Assembly (NCBI RefSeq): GCF_003255815.1
Contig: NC_037686.1
Coordinates: 58,191,888 to 58,255,887 of the forward strand
Origin: Theropithecus gelada
Lineage: Eukaryota; Chordata; Mammalia; Primates; Cercopithecidae
Reading direction: 5' to 3'
Length of the DNA: 64,000 nt
Part shown: positions 10,481 through 23,929 of the stretch, in pieces
Layout: the number at the start of each line of letters is the position of its first letter
How positions within the stretch are numbered: position 1 is the stretch's first letter
Translations under genes and position numbers: made by a program
The notes under the pieces: generated by a model
The model's database searches: none
What the model saw: the letters and a program-made list of their open reading frames with translations, nothing else
Told to the model about the DNA's origin: nothing

Positions 10481-11277
10481 ACTAGCCCTGGCTGTGTAAA
10501 AGGATGATTATTAACATGTGTCTCTGTAAAATGCTGCATGCCAAGGGAGTTAGGGCTCTAGCAAGCTTGATTCCAAGCCAGGTGAGAAATAACATTTACA
10601 CTAAGAGGACTGGCATATATAATGTTGTGAAGCATAGGGGAACTCTGATCCAGAGATTTTCAGTCACAACAGAGAGAGCAGCTCTCATTCAAGAAAGTTC
10701 CCTTTAGAATGGGAAGAATAAGTCATTAAAGGACAAGAAAATTAATAAGAAAAGAAGGCAAAACACTTTTAGATTGTGGATAAAATATATTCTATTTAAG
10801 GAATAAACTTCTGTTCAGCAAGTTATTACCAGAAAAAAATATACTGCGACATAAATGGAGTCCCTATATTACTCTGAAGAATTCTTAATGATGACTGCAT
10901 CTTTGAGATTTTGATGTGATTTGGTCTGTCATGGGAACCAGACCTGGTTATTTCTTTGAGACTCTAGGTGAATATAATGTGTATCCAGGGTTAAGAAGGT
11001 TAAAACACTGTTAGAAATTTAAATATTATATATCTTAAGGTTTTCCAATTATGTGCTGTGTCAAGTTTTGCTGCTGTTGTACTGTTTGCTTCTTCATGTG
11101 TATACATAGACTTGTGCATATATATGAATGTTTTAATTTTCCTTCAGATTACTAGGATAGGACTGAGGAGATGGTATTCTGAGAGTGAAGTCTTAAGAGA
11201 CACTGGAACTTTGACATTATATGGGTTTGGCAAACATCTGGTTATTGAACATATCAAATGTAATTTGTATACACAAT
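10481..11277. other. Low-copy sequence
   Basis: No recognised repeat. The open frames at 10504-10707 and 11058-11303 have no domain, no conserved start context and no neighbours to support them. Confidence 0.45.
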
Positions 11278-12715
11278 TTAATCTTGCTATATCCCAACTT
11301 TGAACTATACTATAAGGCTATAATAACCAAAACAGCATTATAATAGCACAGAAACAGACACATAGACCAATGGAACATAATAGAAAACTTAGAAATAAAA
11401 CCACACACTTATAAACATCTGATCTTTGACAAGACTGACAAAAACAAGAAATAGGGAAAGGATGCTCTATTCAATAAATGGTTCTGAGATTTATGGCTAG
11501 CCATATGCTGACGAATTCAACTGAACTCTCACTTATCACTATATATAAAAAATACTCAAAGTCGATAAAAATTTAAAAGTAAGACCTTGAACTATAGAAA
11601 TACTAGAAGAAAACCTAGGAACTACCCTTCTCAACAGTGGCCTTGGCAAGTAATTTTTGCCTAAGTCCACAAAAGCAATTGCAACACAAAAATTGACAAG
11701 TGGGACCTAATTAAACTAAAGAGATTCTGCATAGCAAAAGAAACTATCAATAATGTAAATACACATCCTACAGAGTGGGAGAAAATATATGTAAACTGTG
11801 CTTCCAACAAAAGTCTTATGTCCAGAATCTATAAGGAATTTAGACACATCAACAAGCAAAAAAAAAAAAAAAAAAAAACAAACTCCATTAAAAACAGGCA
11901 AAAGACATGAACAGACACTTCTCCAAAAACATATGAGTGGCCAAAGAGGATGTGAAAAACATGTTAATCACCACTAATTATCAGAGACATGCAAATCAAA
12001 ACCACAGTGAGATATCATTCCAAACCAGTCAGAATGGCTATTACCAAAAAGTCAAAAAACAGCAGATGCTGGCAAGGCTTCAGAGAAAAGGAAACACTTG
12101 TACACTGTTGGCAGGAATGTAAATTCGTTCAGCCTCTGTAGAAAGTAGTTTCGAGATTTCTCAAAGAACATGAAAAAGACCTACCATTTGACCCAGTGAT
12201 TCCATTACTAGATAAGTACCCAAAGGAAAATAGGTGATTGTATCAGAAAGACACATGTCCTCGCATGTTCACAGCCACAGTATTCACAACAACAAAAGCA
12301 TGCATTCAAGTAGGTGCCCATCAACGGTCAACTGGGTGAAGAAAATATGACAGTTAAACACCACAGAATATTATGTAGTGATAAAAACGACTGAAATTAT
12401 GTTTTTGCAGCAACATTGATGCAGCTAGAAGCCATAATTCTAAGCAAACTAATCTAGGAAGAGAAAACTAAATATGACATGTTTTCACTTACAAGTGGAA
12501 GCTGAACATTGAACACATACGGACATAAACATGGGATCAATGGGCACTGCAGAATACTAGAGGAGAGAAGGAGGTAGGAGGGTGTGAGTTGATAGTTTTT
12601 CAACTATCTATTGGGTACTCTGCTCACTACCTGGGTGCAATATACTCATGTCACAAACCTGCACATGTACCCTGTTTATCTAAATTAAACTTGAAATTTT
12701 AAAAAAATTACTCCA
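11278..12715 (+). mobile_element. 5'-truncated L1 (L1PB/L1MA-like), sense
   Basis: Carries the C-terminal third of L1 ORF2 and the 3' UTR. Recognisable blocks run from 'aactatactataaggctataataacc' near 11300, through 'gacctaattaaactaaagag', 'atgcaaatcaaaaccaca' and 'acctgcacatgtaccctg', to 'attaaacttgaaatttt' at about 12684-12700. The reading frame is broken throughout. A 21-A run at 11858-11878 has expanded inside the body where consensus has a short A run. The minus-strand frame at 11716-11901 and the plus-strand one at 11937-12122 are L1 debris. Confidence 0.92.
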
Positions 12716-13880
12716 ATAAAAACCACACTTATCTTTAATATTTAAATATTATATTTTTGTAGACCTAGAACTTAACTTGATAATTCATTCGGGATATTAC
12801 ATTTTGTGATTTTATATTCCTATCTATTATTTATTTCAGAAAGAATTAAAGCTATTTTAACATTACATTACAGGAAAAGCTGAGAAAGCCACTAAGAGAA
12901 GTTTTTTTTTTAAAGGAGATTCTTGATTAATTAGTACTAGCAATAAAAATAAACCAAACAATCATCAGAAAATGTTTACAAGTGCCTTTTCTAGACTGGT
13001 CAATGTGCTTCATCTTGTGATTAACCGAGAAATAAAGTAAAAGTGTACCCCAGCCCTCAAGCTTTTAACAATTTAGTAGATAAAATAGTGATAATGTTGA
13101 TTTGAAAACTATTTAACATTCAACTCAGTTTTTCTGGCAACAAAACAAAAAATTGAAGAAAACAGTTGCTGAAGTAAACAAAAGATGTAGAAATGGGACT
13201 GAAAAAATTCCATTGTTCTAGGATTTGCAAGATGAACGGGGTGTGAGTAATAAAATGCACAAAGTCAAGAGTAATTGACATGACAAGAACTCTTGAGACC
13301 ATTCGCTCTACATGAGGTAGAAATTTATATCGTATTTCACCTTTTTTCATCTTTTTCCATTACTGTACAATGTCTAGCCATGTACAGAGACAACATAAGT
13401 AAATGGAAAAGCAGTCCATGTTCATGGAGTGAAAAAAATTAGTATTGTTAAAGTCGCCATACTGCTCAAAGCAATTTACAGAATTGGAAGTCAGAATTTA
13501 TCACAAAAAGATGATTTTGTCAATTGGAATTGTTATTTCATCTGTAAATATAAGATCATACTAACTTGTTGTAACAATGCAGTTGAAAAATGCAGACAGA
13601 AAGCCAGCAAGTTGCTCCTCTCCCCTCAAATGAAACCCACAGAATGTTAAGTATTTAATATCAATCCTTCAGTATCTGTCTGTGCTGATATTACCATATG
13701 AGAATATACATATATCAATATATTATTCACTTCTGTTTTTATTTAAAAATATAATTATATATATTGCACAATAATGATTTTTACTTGATAATATTATGGG
13801 TAAAATTTCAGATTATATATAAATATGAATTTTTAAAAATATTTGCATAATGTACTTTTGAAAATAAATTATTCAATTAT
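12716..13880. other. AT-rich low-copy sequence
   Basis: No gene or family recognised. Open frames at 13120-13350 (minus) and 13429-13650 (plus) are short and featureless. Confidence 0.5.
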
Positions 13881-14330
13881 TATCCTACTGGTGAACATCA
13901 ATCTAGTTCCAGTTTTCATCATTGTTCTGCAAATAACTACATATATATATGTGTGTGTGTGTGTATATATATATATGTGTGTGTGTGTGGGTATGTGTGG
14001 GTACACACATATATTTTTCCAGTAACAATGGTACTGTGGAAGAAAGGTGTACTCTGTTTTCCTTTTCTTTATTAAATTATATGCCACTTCTGGAAAGTTG
14101 TCCACAATTCACATTACAAACAGCCCACTCTCCCACACAATTGCCTTCAAAAACATTATCAATAATAATTGATTTTTATTAGTGTCAATAGGATGGTGAA
14201 CAAGGCATATACTTCCTTCTGTTATTGAAGTCCAATAGTTTTTCGAACTTCATTGACCATTGCCTTTCCTTTTTTATGAATTGCTTATTCAGAATCTTTA
14301 CTAATTTTCATTAATTTGACTATTAATTAT
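13881..14330 (-). mobile_element. Old LINE fragment (L1M or HAL1-like), antisense
   Basis: Weak resemblance to the antisense of old L1 ORF2 3' sequence: 'ctactggtgaacatcaatctagttccagtttt' near 13885, 'ttattagtgtcaataggatggtgaac' near 14176 and 'gaccattgcc...atgaattgctt' near 14254. It is interrupted by a TG/TA microsatellite at about 13938-14012. Similarity is patchy, so the call is tentative. Confidence 0.4.
13938..14012. repeat. (TG)n/(TA)n microsatellite
   Basis: Two TG runs (about 13950-13964 and 13977-13989) are separated and flanked by TA runs. Frames that run through it in both strands give periodic C/V/Y/I or T/H repeats and are artefacts. Confidence 0.9.
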
Positions 14331-14424
14331 AACTTAACTATTTGTAAAAGCTAATAGCATATTAGCTTTTCACCATTTCACATTTATTTTTATGAGTCCT
14401 TTCTCATGTATATTACACGTGTGA

Positions 14425-14900
14425 TTTTCTGTGATTCTGTTACCAAAACATCAGTGGTTCAATCTAGGTCCTGCTGCTTGCCACATAGAAAACCAATCAC
14501 TGAGACGACGATTATTGCCAAGGAGGAAGGCTTTCATCAGGTTCTGCAGTTGAGGGGGTGGGAGATCTGCCTCAAACCCATTTACCCAACCACTAAAACT
14601 AGGGGTTGATACACCCAGGAAGAAATGTCGCAGTGTGTAAAAAAACAGACACTAGGAAGGAGCAAAGAAACAATCATGATGAATAAGGGATCTGACATTT
14701 CATTGTCTAGATGTGGTCATCTGGACAGTGTCAGTTCTCTGATTTTTTTTTTTTTTTTTGAGAGGCTGAGAGGTCCTTTCCTGAGGAAGGAACCTAGATA
14801 AATAAATGGAAGTTTCAAGCTTTTAAGATCAGAAAGGTCAATTTCTATGTTTATTTAAAAAAAAAAAAAAAACTGTCTATGGAACTATTGGGGTGATTTC
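14425..14900 (-). repeat. Endogenous-retrovirus LTR-like sequence, antisense, family uncertain
   Basis: Read on the minus strand it ends with a block like an ERV class I U5: 'cttggcaataatcgtcgtctcagtgattgg' followed by 'ctatgtggcaagcagcaggacc' (plus positions about 14470-14524). Upstream lies a 'cctcaggaaaggacctctcagcc' block (about 14767-14788). A T run at 14743-14759 and an A run at 14857-14872 interrupt it. I recognise the style of the LTR but cannot name the family. The plus-strand frame at 14406-14609 falls inside and is not a gene. Confidence 0.45.
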
Positions 14901-15169
14901 AATTCTATCATAAGACAAATTTATACAAACATTTGCCCCCCTTTTTTTACTCTCATGATTTAATGTTAACCTGCTTTCTGTGGCTTACATTTTCCCTTTT
15001 TTTGCTAAAAAAAATCTTCCCAACCCAAGTATATATAAATATTATATAAAGTTTATAGATAGATATTATATTAATAGGGCTGATTGGGGAGTATTAACTA
15101 TATTGGCTTAAGTTTAAGAATATGCAACAATTATTCTAAGTACAAAGTAAATGTAAAGTATATTATATC

Positions 15170-15550
15170 AATCAGCAGTTGCTGTGGGCCTACCACAGGC
15201 TTCAGTGGTGTACAATAAGCAGTTTATTTCTCATGAATCTTTGTGTCAGCTGGGGTGTCTCTGCTTTTGTAGCCTGCGGCTGGTTGGTTAGTTGTGGACT
15301 GGCCCACTGCATTCTACCAGGGGTCAGGTGAAGCTCTTTTCATGACAATGACCACAATATAAGAGGACAACCAGGCTGTACAAGCACAGTTCAAATTCCT
15401 ACTTGTATTAGGTTTCTTAATATCTCTTTGGCCCAAGTCAAGTCAGTGGCTAATTCCCAAGTCAAGAGTTGGGGAAGAAAGTTTCACCTTTAGGCAAGAG
15501 ATTTCATGGCAATATACCTGGATACAGGGTGAGAGGAAGAAATTGGCATA
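15170..15550. repeat. Possible medium-reiteration repeat, unassigned
   Basis: Blocks such as 'cagtttatttctcatgaatctttg', 'gtcagctggggtgtctctgct' and 'ggcccaagtcaagtcagtggc' resemble a dispersed mammalian repeat that I cannot name. Another stretch near 49590-49670 has the related 'ccattggtcaaagcgcaacacataagcca'. Treat as a candidate only. Confidence 0.25.
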
Positions 15551-18500
15551 TAATTCAATCTAAATCATACATATATACCTAACTATATAAGCATTCACTT
15601 ATTTGTAAGTGTAACTATATATGAATATAAACCATGGTGGAACTTTTTGAATGTCAAACGCTTAATCAAAATTTTTATTCTCCAAACAGCAAACTCCTGT
15701 AGAAGGACTGAAATTAGCACTTCTGCACAAAAAAGTGGAAATATCATATCTAATTTAAAGTAAGGCTCTTTGGAAAAGCTTTGCAAGAGACTTAACCATG
15801 TCTGTGCAACTGAAATAACTTCTCTGCACCAACTGTTACTTTATTCCACTTAGATTTTCTTACAACGAAACTAATTTGATCTGTCCCTGTTAAATTAATT
15901 ACAATAGATAGAAACCATGTATTAACCAGGAATCCATACTGTGGTTTTCTGTTTCATTTTTTCCTATCTAAGTTTGGTAGTGTGATACTTCAACACAGTA
16001 TTTGTTATTCAATATATATAATTTGACCACAATTTAGAACCGTGTTTCATTATGTTACATATTTGGGGAACACTCTTCTGTAATAATACGGCCTTAAAGT
16101 GTTTTCTGTTTCAGACTATTAGTAAAGCTTTTAAGTATTTAGATTTCTCTCTCTCTCAATCTCTCACACACACTAATATACTGCATTTGACCCAATGAGA
16201 ACCACATTAATTAAAAAGAAAAAAAAGAATAAGCACAGGTTAAATGTTAGCTACATAATCCATAGACCTTTTAAAATGTATTATCAAGTGATCAACATAG
16301 AGGTAACTAACTGGTGCCAAGAAAAATGCCTAACGAGCTTGCCAAGCAGCCAGATGCTCCTACTGCTAAATTATCTCTTGCAGATTGGCACCGGCATTCT
16401 ACAACTGGCACACCCACAGGTATCACTCACACTGCACCACCGTATGGTTTGAGCTAATTATTTAAAAATAGTTTACTTCGTATTCAAAAGTGGATGCTCT
16501 GTATAAATTAATTTTGCTCTCCTAGGGAATCAGTACTTTATAAAAAATAAGACATGAGAAAGAAAATAATGTGTGAAACAAACTCATTTAAAGTAAACAG
16601 GTTATTAGCTTAAAATGCCAGCTTTTATATAACTGCTTATATTTTTCCTTCACTAAGTCCTTTTTTGGAAAATTGGGTTACAGGATTCCAATAAGTAGGA
16701 TAAAAATGAAAATTTAATTATTAGGTGACTGAAAATATCAATATGGTATATATTGTTCAGTTAAGAAAAACAAATGAAACATGCGCTTTTTAATTTGAAG
16801 CATAAAAATATTTTAGTACAGTATGGTCATATCCTGAGACAAATTTAAGTTGAAGAAGTGAGTAGTCAATTGATTTGTGTGTAACTGAAGTTGTCATGCT
16901 ATATTTTAAACTCATTCTAGCACTCTGCATTTCTCCAAGTAGCATTTTGAAGTGTGATAAATGCATGAAAATATTTTCTATCCAAGCCATTGAATTTAAG
17001 AAAAAAATCGTTCTCAGTGGATCAGGGCAAATTTAAACAATCATGTTACTTTCAACTCTCTATGATGACTATGCTATCATATTTCTAAACATGTCAACAA
17101 TCTTTCAAAATATGGGCTTTTATATTTATCTAAAGATAGGAAAAGTTCTGCAATTCTTATTTTTATTTTAAGAAGATCTTATTTCCTCAGATATTATGGA
17201 ACACTGTGGCAAGTGAGAAAAAGGACGAGAAAGAACCAAAACATTATTTAAGGTTCATACAAAATAGAAGAGCTTAGCTACTTTGCTATAATCATGTTTT
17301 AAATGTATTCAAAAATATTTTAGAATGTAGGTGGCAAATTTATTTTAGAGAGAATTTTGAGAAATAAAAGAGTTTAATAACTGCATAATAGCAGCTTGTG
17401 TTGATGACAATAATTGGGTTTTACATAGCTTAAAGAAATATGAAAGCTCATCAATTTAGCTCTTCCTCTAGGCTATTGAAAATTAAAGGCAGACCTAATG
17501 CCAAATGTGCTCAAGAACATGCATATTAAAATAAAATGCAAAAGAAAATAAGCTGCATTATTTACATAGTATGGTTACCATATTTGTATCATTATTTAGC
17601 AAATATTTCTCATTAAGAGGATTTAAGATGAGTATTTAATCACACATATGTAAAAAGAATAATAGACTGCTATTTTCTTGCTTAGAGGTTGCACTAATTT
17701 TTGAAATGTCAGCATATACCCAAGAACATATATGCATCTATATGTGTATATATAAAATGTATCTACATAAAATCTGAATTTGCCCATATACTATATAATT
17801 TGTTATATTGCGAATTGAAATGGATGGTTCTTATTCTCTAAGGCTAATATACAAAATTACATGTATCTCCTGGGAATTTATGTTTTGCATGTAATTTATA
17901 TGTAATATTTAACCAAAAATTAAACAGCATTATAACAAGGCATATTAAGGTTATGAAAATATATACATATATATAGAGAGAGACTTCATAAAGAAACAGC
18001 GGCCATTGGAAAAACAAGTATAGAATTTAAAAAATTATTATTATTAAAGTAATGATTATCAGAGTTAAAGAGATTTTTAAAGTAAAGGACTATTTTCCTT
18101 AGCCAGGCGGAAGACTTTCCCCCTGGGACCTTGTTTGCCAGGAAGAATACTGGGTGGGAAAATATCAGCAGCTGGCATGATAATGAGTCCACTTCACTGC
18201 AAATTAGTTCATTATTATTCCATTCCTGCAATCTTACGATTCACAGTTGCATGTCATTTTTACAGAAATAAAAATAAAGGTATTATATATAACTAAACTG
18301 TGGCAGTCTAAAAGAACAACATTTACAAACATAAGGAACAAACTAGCAAACATATAAAAATAAAGCTAGATCATAAAGAAAAATACATACTCTAAATTCA
18401 AAACAGCCTTTTATGTTTAAAAGTAAACAAAAAATAAAAAGTAAATAAAACCAAAAACAAATCTGTATGAATTTACACTTGCCATAATTTGGATTCAACT

Positions 18501-19202
18501 TCGTTTTAACATTAAATCAGCTACAGGTAAGAAAATAATACAGTTTTTTTTTTTCAGTGTGATTTCTTGGCAATTATTAGTTTATGTGGCAGAAATACTT
18601 ATATTAGCATAACATGAAAAGTCAGTCTGCTTATGCATAAACGGTAATGATTGAAACAGCAGTTTTCTATGTCTGAAGGCTTCCTGACTTTAGCTTATCA
18701 TGGACCAAAATTTGAAAATACAGAATGGAAAAAAAAAATTTTGAATTAGATGATACTGAAATTGGCAATACAGAACTCCTTTAGGACACGACAGTGAAAA
18801 ATAAACATCAAAACACGTACTTCTAGCGGATTTGAAAATTCAAACTATATGAACAAAAGTCAAACGATTAAAATGACTTGAATATAAGACCTAAAAATTA
18901 ATATCCTAGATTATAGGTAGTGTTTCAATTTTGTTCTGGATAACTTATATAATACTTAAAACACTTTAAACAATGTAACATAAATCCATTTAAATTAAAT
19001 CAGAATATGAGAAATATAATTTAAGACATCACACTCAACAAATGGTACAGTTTAGGTAGTTAATACCCTACTGAAAAATAGAGAAACGAGTTTAATTGAG
19101 AGGCTGTTGACCAATCAAAAAACAAAAAAAGTAAAATAAGTGAGCTTCTTAAATAATAAATTTATCAAACGTATAAAATCACTTAGAAAATTTAGAAATT
19201 TT
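15551..19202. other. Long AT-rich low-copy tract
   Basis: About 3.6 kb with no transposon I can recognise. It holds a (TC)n stretch at 16146-16170, TA-rich patches at about 17728-17760 and 17958-17982, and several T or A runs. Open frames at 15595-15786, 16195-16452, 16790-16990 and 17986-18231 are short and show no protein family. It is the longest repeat-poor stretch in the first third of the window. Confidence 0.5.
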
Positions 19203-19216
19203 CAAAGTAGTATAAT

Positions 19217-19504
19217 TTTTTGTTTGTTTGTTTTGGAGACGGGGTCTCTGTCACCCAGGCTGGAGTGCAGTGGCGCGATTTCGGCTCACTGCAAGCTCCG
19301 CCTCCCGGGTTCACGCCATTCTCCTGCCTCAGCCTCCCGAGTAGCTGGGACTACAGGCGCCCGCCTGGCTAATTTTTTGTATTTTTATTAGACACGGGGT
19401 TTCACTGTGTTAGCCAGGATGGTCTCGATCTCCTGACCTGGTGATCCGCACACCTCAGCCTCCCAAAGTGCTGGAATTACAGGCGTGAGCCACTGCGCCC
19501 GGCC
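19217..19504 (-). mobile_element. Alu SINE, AluY type, antisense
   Basis: Complete antisense Alu with a (ttgt)n-modified tail at 19217-19235. A perfect 14-bp target duplication flanks it: caaagtagtataat at 19203-19216 and 19505-19518. 'ctgcaagctccgcctcccgggttcacgcc' and 'ggtctcgatctcctgacc' are AluY-type bases. A few bases of the usual 'cccgccaccacgcctggc' are missing around 19362. The frame at 19140-19391 is antisense Alu. Confidence 0.95.
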
Positions 19505-19622
19505 CAAAGTAGTATAATCTTTAACATTTTAAAGGAAATCATTATGAAATATGACACATTACTAAACTGGTGATCTGGAAAAAAGATATCTGAGTTCCTG
19601 TGAGGAAAATAAATGGCCTTCT

Positions 19623-19834
19623 GTAAGAATGACACAATGGACTTTGGGGACTTGGGTGGAAGGGTGGGAGGGAGACAATGAATAAAATACTACAATTTGG
19701 GTGCAGTGTATACTGCTCGATTGATGGGTGCAGAAAAATCTCACAAACCTCCACTAACGAACTTACGTAACCAAATACCACCTGTACCCTAATAACCTAT
19801 GGGAAAATAAAAGTAATAAATAAAAGAGAAAAAA
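19623..19834 (+). mobile_element. Short 5'-truncated L1 tail, sense
   Basis: Only the last ~200 bp of an L1 3' UTR: 'gaatgacacaatggactttggggac', 'tgcagtgtatactgctcg', 'ccaaataccacctgtaccctaataacctatgg', then an A-rich tail. An 18-bp target duplication with one mismatch flanks it, gaaaataaatggccttct at 19605-19622 and gaaaataaatggtcttct at 19835-19852. The two overlapping minus-strand frames (19542-19781, 19562-19744) are antisense to it. Confidence 0.93.
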
Positions 19835-19852
19835 GAAAATAAATGGTCTTCT

Positions 19853-22800
19853 TTGTAAACTATCTTTAAATATTTTTTTGAAAAGTTTGGTGAATTAAAT
19901 TAGTACCTTACTATAATTTTAGTGAACTAAAAAAATCTGTTGAAAAATGAACTAAAACTGGTAAAATTTATATATTGAGTCTATACAAAATACAACTATA
20001 GTTAACCTAATTACAGAAAATTAGGAGATAGTATTAACACTATTGTTTAAAATCCAATTACCCTCATTATCTGGAAGTAAAATTATATTTGAAAATAATT
20101 GGTTCTGTTTCAATTTTTTTTAAAAAAAGTCAAGTTTCATGAGCGTATCACAAAGTAGGGTATGGGAAGGAAGGAAACTACTAAGAAATTATTCCCATGA
20201 GGACCAGGAACTGCAATACGTGTTCAGGTAACACTCAAGGGATGCAATTGGAGAGTAAGAAAGCTCATAAGAAAAGCATAGAAAATGTGAGGCGTTCAGA
20301 AAATACAACAGAAATAATAGTAGGTGAAACAGATTTATGTACAAATACTGAGGTAAACATGCTGAAAACAGGAAGCAAGGTTGAACAAGCAATTGTCAAC
20401 AGTGTATAAATAGTTAAAGAATAAAAGGAAGGAGGAAAAATAATTACCTAGCATAAGATGGCTAACAGAAGATAGACAGGTTTTAGAACATGCAAATTTA
20501 TTATATACATGCATGTATAAATAATATATTCCCAATAATTGAGTTCATCTTGTTTTACAATAGTATAAAATGATTTCCAAATAATGAAATGTATTGTTTT
20601 ATGATAATCTAAAATTATTACTCACGGAAAATGACTTTCTAAAGCATGAGGAAACAACATTGTCTTAAGCTCACAAAGTAGCATGGAATAAGGGTAAAAG
20701 TATTAGAGGTCTGTTTTCTCTTAACAAATGACAGCATTTTGAAGGTGTGCACTTATGAGATTTTCTTGCTGTTGTACCCAGAATCATGATTGCAATTGCC
20801 ATTTGTATACTTTGAGTCTCATCTCCACCTCCTGGTTCTGGTCCAAGTATCTAGTTTAAAAGTATGCTGACATAATTTTTATCTGGACTGCAATACCAAC
20901 AAAAATAGCAGGAAATGACTAAAACCTCATCATAGAGCCTACTGAATACTTTAAATACTCATACACATGCACTAATCTGTATGTATGCTTGAGAATTCAT
21001 GGACCCCTTACTAAGGTCTGAAATAAGTTAAAATCTTTGATCATTATCTTCTATCACTTCTCTGAATTGTTTTCTTTTTTCTTTTATATCCCCTGCTTTG
21101 TAATAATAATTACAAATAATTTTATTTGCTTAGTAAGACTAAGCAAGTCCTTTAAAGAGGGACTAAGCAGTACCTGCCTCATTCAATAAATTCTGCACAC
21201 TATATGCCCAGTTACTCCCCAGACACACTGGCATATCTCTGCATACCGCTACCACTGGTCACTATCTCTCACTGGGTGCACTTTATTCTGCATTAGTGGG
21301 TCTCTGCCAGGCTGTAGTGGCTCAGGAAATCCTGGTGCAAAATAAAATTTTAGCATTGACCTGAACAAAAAAGTATTTATTATTGTTATTTTTTTGTTTA
21401 CAAAGAAGTAATGTTTAGGTGCATTCTGTGTAACACTGAATATTTTCCAACCTGGCCAGGCAGCCTGGTATTTTATGGTTGATTTGCTGTCTACTATCTT
21501 GTAAGTTGCAATACATCTCTAAAATGAAAATCTCTCTCTTATTTTGTAAGGCATATACTGTAAACCTATGAACGATATCACATCTACTATGTGATAATTT
21601 ATATGAAATAAATTTGAGTAAATTTTGATATCATTTGGAATTTGGAAATTTGAAGCTCTTTGCAAACATTTAGATTTGTTTTATATATCCAAACTCGCCA
21701 TATGTTATTCAAACACTTTGAATATCCCCATAGATTTTTTTGCTGCCATGAGTGCTTTTCATCCAAATAACATTATTCTACTTAGAAAAACAAAAAGGAA
21801 GAAAAAATAAAATGAAAAGAAAAAACCTTAATAACTAGAAAGAATGTAGAATTCGCATGTTACATCTGCCAGTCACTTCATCTGTCAGCAAAAACATATT
21901 GAGCAAGTATGTGAGCAAGACTGGAATGAAATTCACAAGGGTGCAAAATTGTTTCCTCCAACTGTTTTTTGGACTCAAGAGAGTAAATAGTTAGCCAATT
22001 CCTTCCAAACTGCAGAGGGGGTAGCTTTTGATTGATGCAATTGTTTCTCCTCAAAATACATTTAATACTCAGGAAAATGATACATAGCAGCTCTAAAAAC
22101 TCTTTTTGTTGATTTTTGTTTTTGTCTTGTAAACTAGAGTTTTATAGGCCTCATCATTCTCTGGATTTTTTGTTCTTACATTCTTATATTATAATTAATA
22201 TTCAAATTCCATTTGGCCGTTAGCTTTAAAACGCATGCATCTTCAGGACTTCAGTCTTCCTCCATCATAATTGTAAAATTTCAGCTTCTAACTACAGTCT
22301 CCCTAGTCACAGACTCAGTGACTTCCTGAGTTATTTTTAAATTACATAGAAATAGGCTTGCATGTGCCCAGGAAGGAACAAGACAGTGCCTACAAGTCAG
22401 CTCTAGCCTTTTCTTAGAAATCCATTAACAACAAACAGCCTTGCAAGGAGTCACCGACCACTGTCATCTATGGACACTCAGCCCCTATGCTGCTACACCA
22501 AACTATGTTGTTTACGCTGGGACGAGTGCAGAAGTAAGGAATGCAGAATATGGTTCTCAGTGTGAGCTTGTACTTTTGTTTGTCAGGTTGGCCCTGAGGC
22601 ATTACACCTTAGGCTTAGAGTGTCACCAACTTTATATCAACATGATCCCTACCACATCACCTGCACCTCTCTCTGCAGGAGTCATGTTCTCTGAAACAGT
22701 TGAGTCACAGCCTCCTTCCTATCACGCCATGCCCTGTCCCCACCATTTTCCCTACTGTGGCTGCATACAATCATTGCAGAGTCTTTGCTCTACCAAGGAT

Positions 22801-23929
22801 ACATGAATGCATAAACATCCACACTTAATAGTTAATGCTGTTAGGGGACAGGATATTGTTGTTCCTTCCAGTGTTCAGCACTGCTTGGACTATGTGGATC
22901 ACACCACCACATAGAGTTTCATACACAAAATAAAAGAGAGGGATAGACATTATTGCCTCTGAACGATCTGTTTAAATACAGTGTGGAAGGAATTATACCT
23001 TATGGGTGCCCTAAATCATGGAAGAATTTATTCAAAACCCAGTTAGGATTTGCTCTCTTTGTACATGGGTATTTGGGAAGTTTGTTTCAAATAACAGGAT
23101 CCAAAACTCAATTAAATTTTAACATCAGTGTTGGAACATGGAATGATTAGCAGCACAGTTATCTGATTGATGTGACACTGGAGAAAGTTAGAGGACGTTT
23201 GTCTCATATACAGCTGTAAATGAGATTGAGAGTTAACTGAAAAATAAACTCCTAATTAAAAATAATTATGTGCTAAAATAAAAATAAATTTAATTGAAGG
23301 GACGCTAAAAATCATCTCAAAGAGCATGACTGCTTATGGAGTAAGAAAGATAATATAAAATTTTATTTGAAAAAAGTAAAAAAAGTCTGTATTTTATACA
23401 ATCTGTTTAAAGTGCAGATTCATATAAATTATAAATGTACATTATATCTATTGTTGCCTAGGGAGGGGAGGAAAAAAATGTTCTAAAACCTTTGAACAGA
23501 TTGAGTCCATTGTGCAAAATGAATTTTTATCAAAAAGAGAGAAACATTTTTATAAAAAGCACAAGAGTTTTCTCATAAAGCTATGAATATATTTTTGTAT
23601 GAATAAAATGTATTGTATTTTTGTTTGTTTATAATTTATCAGTGTATTTTAATAGCAAATAATCCCAATTGTAGAACTACAGCAAACTGAATGAATCATA
23701 GAAAAACTGCCATGATAGCATGAATTTTCTGATGAATAGGTAGCCATCCTAAAGTAATATTCACATACAGTAATAGAAATCAAACCAAGTTATAAAAATA
23801 ACTTATTCATATATACAAAAGCTAGAAAATAATAAAGATAATGTTTTAAATCTAACAGTGAGTTTAAATCTAACATCAAAAACCAATAACCAAATGTAAA
23901 GTATTAACTGGAACTTTCTATACAAAAAC
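19853..23929. other. Long low-copy tract
   Basis: About 4 kb without a transposon I recognise. It is mostly AT-rich; 22330-22810 is distinctly richer in G+C. The plus frame at 22441-22806 (121 codons) opens with TTG rather than ATG, and its first internal ATG is about two thirds of the way in its first half, so I do not call it a gene. Frames at 20189-20535 overlap on both strands and reflect composition. Confidence 0.5.

Noticed and set aside
13843..14182. Overlapping frames with CVCVYIYI and HTHTYIYT repeats as low-complexity proteins
   Set aside because: They translate the TG/TA microsatellite.
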